Of a stretch of 64,000 bases of DNA, positions 62,178 through 64,000 are shown in pieces (position 1 is the first letter of the stretch; the number at the start of each line of letters is the position of its first letter). Source of the stretch: Elephas maximus indicus (Eukaryota; Chordata; Mammalia; Proboscidea; Elephantidae); contig NC_064822.1 of assembly GCF_024166365.1 (NCBI RefSeq), forward strand, positions 103,164,823 through 103,228,822, written 5' to 3'. Under the pieces are notes generated by a model. It ran no database searches and was not told the origin of the DNA. It saw nothing but the letters and a program-made list of their open reading frames with translations. The position numbers were made by a program, and so were the translations under genes.

Positions 62178-62735
62178 ACAGATTGAATAGGTATGGCGAA
62201 AGGATGCAACCCTGATGCACACCTTTCCTGACTTTAAATCATGCAGTATCCCCTTGTTCTGTTCGAATGCTGCCTCTTGATCCACGTACAGATTCCTCAT
62301 GAGCACAATGAAATGTTCCAGAATTCTCATTCTCTACAATGTTATTCATAATTTATGATCCACACAGTTGAATGCCTTTGCATAGTCAATAAAACACAGG
62401 TAAACATCTTTCTGGTATTCTCTCCTTTCAGCCAGGATCCATCTGGTATCAGCAATAATATCCCTGGTTCCACGTCCTCTTCTAAATCCAGCTTGAATTT
62501 CTGGCAGTTCCCTGTCAATATATTGCTGCAGCCGCTTTTGAATGATCTTCAGCAAAATTTTGTTTGCATGTGATATTAATGATATTGTTCAATAATTTCC
62601 ACATTCAGTTGGCTCACTTTTCCTGGGAATTGGCATAAATATGGATCTCTTCCAGTCAGTTGGCCAGGCAGCTGTTTTCCAAATTTCTTGGCATGGGTGA
62701 GTAAGCACTTCCCAGCACTGCATCTGTTTGTTAAA

Positions 62736-62791
62736 AAAACAAAACAAAACCCGTTGCCATCGAGTCGATTCCGAATCATAGTGACCCTATA
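62736..62791 (-). mobile_element. 56-bp 5'-truncated SINE
   Basis: A reversed SINE 3' end (AAACAAAACCCGTTGCCATC to ATAGTGACCCTATA) interrupts the RTE stretch CTGTTTGTT...GAAACATCTC. Short GTTAAA/GTTGAAA repeats flank it. Confidence 0.85.
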
Positions 62792-63478
62792 GTTGAAACA
62801 TCTCAATTGATATTCTGTCAATTCCTGGAGCCTTGTTTTTTGCCAATGTCTTCACTGCAGCTTGGACTTCTTCCTTCCGTACCATTGGTTCCTGATCATA
62901 TCTTACCTTCTGAAATGGTTGAATGTCAACCAATTCTTTTTGGTAGAGTGACTCTATGTATTCCTTCCATCTTCTTTTGATGCTTCCTGTGTCGTTTAAT
63001 ATTTTCCCTGTAGAATACTTCAGTATTGCAACTTGAGGCTTGAATTTTTTTCTTTAGTTCTTTCACTTTGAGAAATGCTGAGCATATTCTTCCGTTTTCT
63101 CCAGCTCTTTGCACATGTCATCATAATAGTTTACTCTGTCTTCTCGAGCTGCCCTGTAAATCTTCTGCTCACCTCTTTGACTTCATCATTTGTTCCTTTT
63201 GCTTTAGCTACTCGATGCTCAAGAGCAAGTTTCAGAGTCTCCTCTGACATCAATTTTGGTCTTTTCAATGACCTCTTGTTTTCTTCATGTATGATGTCTG
63301 TTATGTCATTCCACAACTTGTCTGGTCTTCGGTCATTAGTGTTCAATGTATCACATGTATTCTTGAGATAGTCTCTAAATTCAGGTGGGATATACTCAAG
63401 GTTGTACTTTGGCTCCTGTGGACTTATTCTAATTTTCTTGTTTCAACTTGATTTTGCATATGAGTAATTGATGGTCTG

Positions 63479-64000
63479 ATCCGCAAGATAGGCCAAATCA
63501 TGGTTAGAAATCCCCTGCATGCTCTCATATTAGTCTCTAATCCAATTGTGAGGTTGGAAAACCTGGCCACAGCTAGCCTTTCTGCCTCTGTGCAGGGCAC
63601 CTTATTAGAAGGCCTGGCAGAGGACTAGATAACTAGCAAAGAGCACCACTTCCTCAGATGCCAGCTTAACATTGCATTTCCCTTCTTTGGGGGCTCTGCT
63701 CCTTTCTGTCCTTTCAGATTTCTGGATCCAAGCATCTTCAGTACCCATTTTGGAAAACTCCAGCCCCAACCAACCAAGGAACTTGGTAGTTGACCCACCA
63801 CAGTTTCTGAAATTGGTGACTGACCCGAGTCCTTTGACTGAAAAGTTGGGGAAGATCTTGAGGCTGGAAGGGGAACAGAACCGAGGAGTAACACGCCTAG
63901 CGTGGCTGCAGAAAATAAACCTGACAACAGGGATGTGAAGATTCCCTCCCCCTACTCATTTGAAAAGGGTGAGGGACACCACTTTTAATGGAATTTGAAT
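63479..64000. other. Unassigned end of window with a possible exon
   Basis: No repeat is recognised. A pyrimidine-rich tract ending in CAG at 63715-63717 looks like a splice acceptor. Beyond it an open frame (DFWIQASSVPILENSS..., to the TGA at 63936-63938) runs for about 73 codons. I recognise no family, and the length is compatible with chance. Confidence 0.25.

Larger units (their letters stand above)
61509..63478 (-). mobile_element. RTE LINE copy G, truncated at both ends
   Basis: Reversed RTE from the RT C-terminal region (GGCAGTCCATGG at 61521, matching the copy B stretch near 12275) to the middle of the endonuclease region at 63478. RT pieces include GFRRGRGTRD and CFIDYAKAFNCVDH (62346-62555). 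The 3' tail seen in copies B, C, E and F is absent. Three tiny SINE pieces interrupt it at 61533, 62101 and 62736. The frame is broken many times. Confidence 0.9.

Overview
The window is mammalian nuclear DNA from an afrotherian, most likely an elephant. The evidence is the repeat content: many tRNA-derived SINEs of the AfroSINE type (recognised by their GACTCGACGGCA-type 3' ends), several RTE/BovB-like LINEs with (ACA)n tails, young L1s, and MaLR-type LTRs. I infer the species from these families alone.

Only one intact host gene is clear: the intronless testis linker-histone gene H1-7 (H1FNT/HANP1) at 50836-51645 on the + strand. A short candidate promoter with two inverted CCAAT boxes and a CRE-like site lies upstream. 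In human this gene lies on 12q13 next to ZNF641; I found no ZNF641 coding sequence here. The only other host-gene remnant is a broken C2H2 zinc-finger exon at 17985-18536.

Layout. 0-9.3 kb: an RTE copy split by a solo LTR, old L1 pieces and SINEs. 9.3-12.6 kb: a complete RTE insertion whose 5' half is inverted, inside matching target-site duplications (TSDs). 12.6-18.7 kb: a MIR, an LTR, a MaLR fossil and the zinc-finger pseudogene. 18.7-21.9 kb: a full-length RTE. 22.3-43.5 kb: a minus-strand ERV fossil with class III-like pol and an env-like piece, split by two solo LTRs, a short RTE copy and a full-length minus-strand L1. That L1 carries a younger, nearly intact plus-strand L1 in its inter-ORF spacer. 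43.5-45.7 kb: an L1 5' fragment with ORF1 only. 45.7-50.5 kb: SINEs and ERVL-like LTR ends. 50.6-51.7 kb: H1-7. 52-64 kb: MIR pieces, an RTE split by a truncated L1, a tRNA-Gly-headed SINE and an RTE peppered with tiny SINE insertions.

The interest lies in how the elements are layered and in element biology (twin priming, 5' UTR monomer turnover, a SINE that appears to carry both ends of its partner LINE), and in the altered start region of H1-7. I saw no CRISPR array, rRNA or convincing functional tRNA gene. I recognised no wholly new biological system.
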